Source: CAZAXU01 sp964489245 (GTDB lineage: Bacteria; Bacteroidota; Bacteroidia; Flavobacteriales; Flavobacteriaceae). Taken from it: a stretch of 5,711 nt of DNA. Shown in pieces: positions 5,619-5,711 of this stretch. The stretch covers positions 1 to 5,711 of the forward strand of contig CAZAXU010000071.1 of assembly GCA_964489245.1 (NCBI GenBank), read 5' to 3'. The notes beneath the pieces were generated by a model. The model did not search any database. It saw only the letters and a list, made by a program, of their open reading frames with translations, and was not told the origin of the DNA. How positions within the stretch are numbered: the first letter of the stretch is position 1; each line of letters opens with the position of its first letter. A program made the position numbers and the translations under genes.

Positions 5619-5652
5619 AAATCCTGACTTTAACAATGTTGGGATTTTTTTT
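5619..5652 (+). terminator. probable intrinsic terminator of the tRNA-Gln transcript
   Basis: AAATCCTGAC (5619-5628) pairs with GTTGGGATTT (5638-5647) over 10 positions, including two G-U pairs, around a 9-nt loop. T's continue directly to 5652 and a T-rich stretch runs to about 5661. It begins 12 nt after the mature tRNA 3' end. The hairpin is only moderately GC-rich, but the position and T-run fit a terminator. Confidence 0.7.
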
Positions 5653-5662
5653 ATTTTATTTC

Positions 5663-5711
5663 AGGTTGGCGAGAAGCCTGTCCCGTGAAGCGCAGCGACT
5701 ACGGGGAGCCC
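5663..5711. other. GC-rich stretch at the window edge, unassigned
   Basis: After the T-rich tract the composition switches abruptly: 28 of the last 41 bases are G or C. A short inverted repeat, CCCGT (5682-5686) and ACGGG (5701-5705), lies within it. On the minus strand an open frame enters from beyond the edge and stops near 5663, but only 16 codons are visible and no family is recognisable. It could be the end of a gene, a repeat element or neither. Confidence 0.3.

Noticed and set aside
1..5711. CRISPR array, insertion sequence or transposase
   Set aside because: No regularly spaced repeats, no transposase-like protein and no paired terminal inverted repeats were seen.

Overview
The window looks like chromosomal DNA of a Bacteroidota species, probably of the flavobacterial type. 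Three observations support this. Promoters have the Bacteroidota -7 pattern TAnnTTTG, and the one before the tRNA also has a TTTG element 20 nt upstream. The clear start codons have A-rich leaders with no Shine-Dalgarno sequence. The protein variants (a polyphosphate kinase with RYGFISTGNFNE, and an Mrp with no CxxC) match what I recall of this phylum. The assignment comes from reading the sequence, not from a database search.

Region 1-930 is the accessory part. It begins inside a large protein whose C-terminal end carries a zincin motif (HEYGH) behind a Gly/Ala-rich linker, as in the variable tips of Rhs-type polymorphic toxins. The gene 14 nt downstream encodes a small predicted lipoprotein with no recognisable family, sitting where an immunity gene would be expected. 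Region 931-1185 is intergenic. It holds a strong 12-bp hairpin and a GC-rich block that stands out from its AT-rich surroundings and may be a dispersed repeat or gene remnant.

Region 1186-3434 holds a complete polyphosphate kinase gene (ppk1) on the minus strand and the divergent intergenic region before the next operon. Region 3435-5454 is a tight three-gene plus-strand operon: an Mrp/ApbC-type P-loop ATPase for iron-sulfur cluster transfer, a stand-alone NifU C-terminal-domain protein with the CxxC motif, and a Crp/Fnr-family regulator. The first two make a plausible carrier pair, because the Mrp lacks its usual CxxC and the small partner supplies one. The regulator keeps the cNMP-like fold and the helix-turn-helix but lacks the cAMP-binding arginine motif, and it has three cysteines that could sense a redox or metal signal.

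Region 5455-5711 holds a tRNA-Gln(TTG) gene with its own promoter and a probable terminator. It ends in another GC-rich stretch cut by the window edge.

The strongest candidate for something undescribed is the metallopeptidase-tip and lipoprotein pair at the left end. The rest is ordinary chromosomal gene content with some lineage-type sequence variants.
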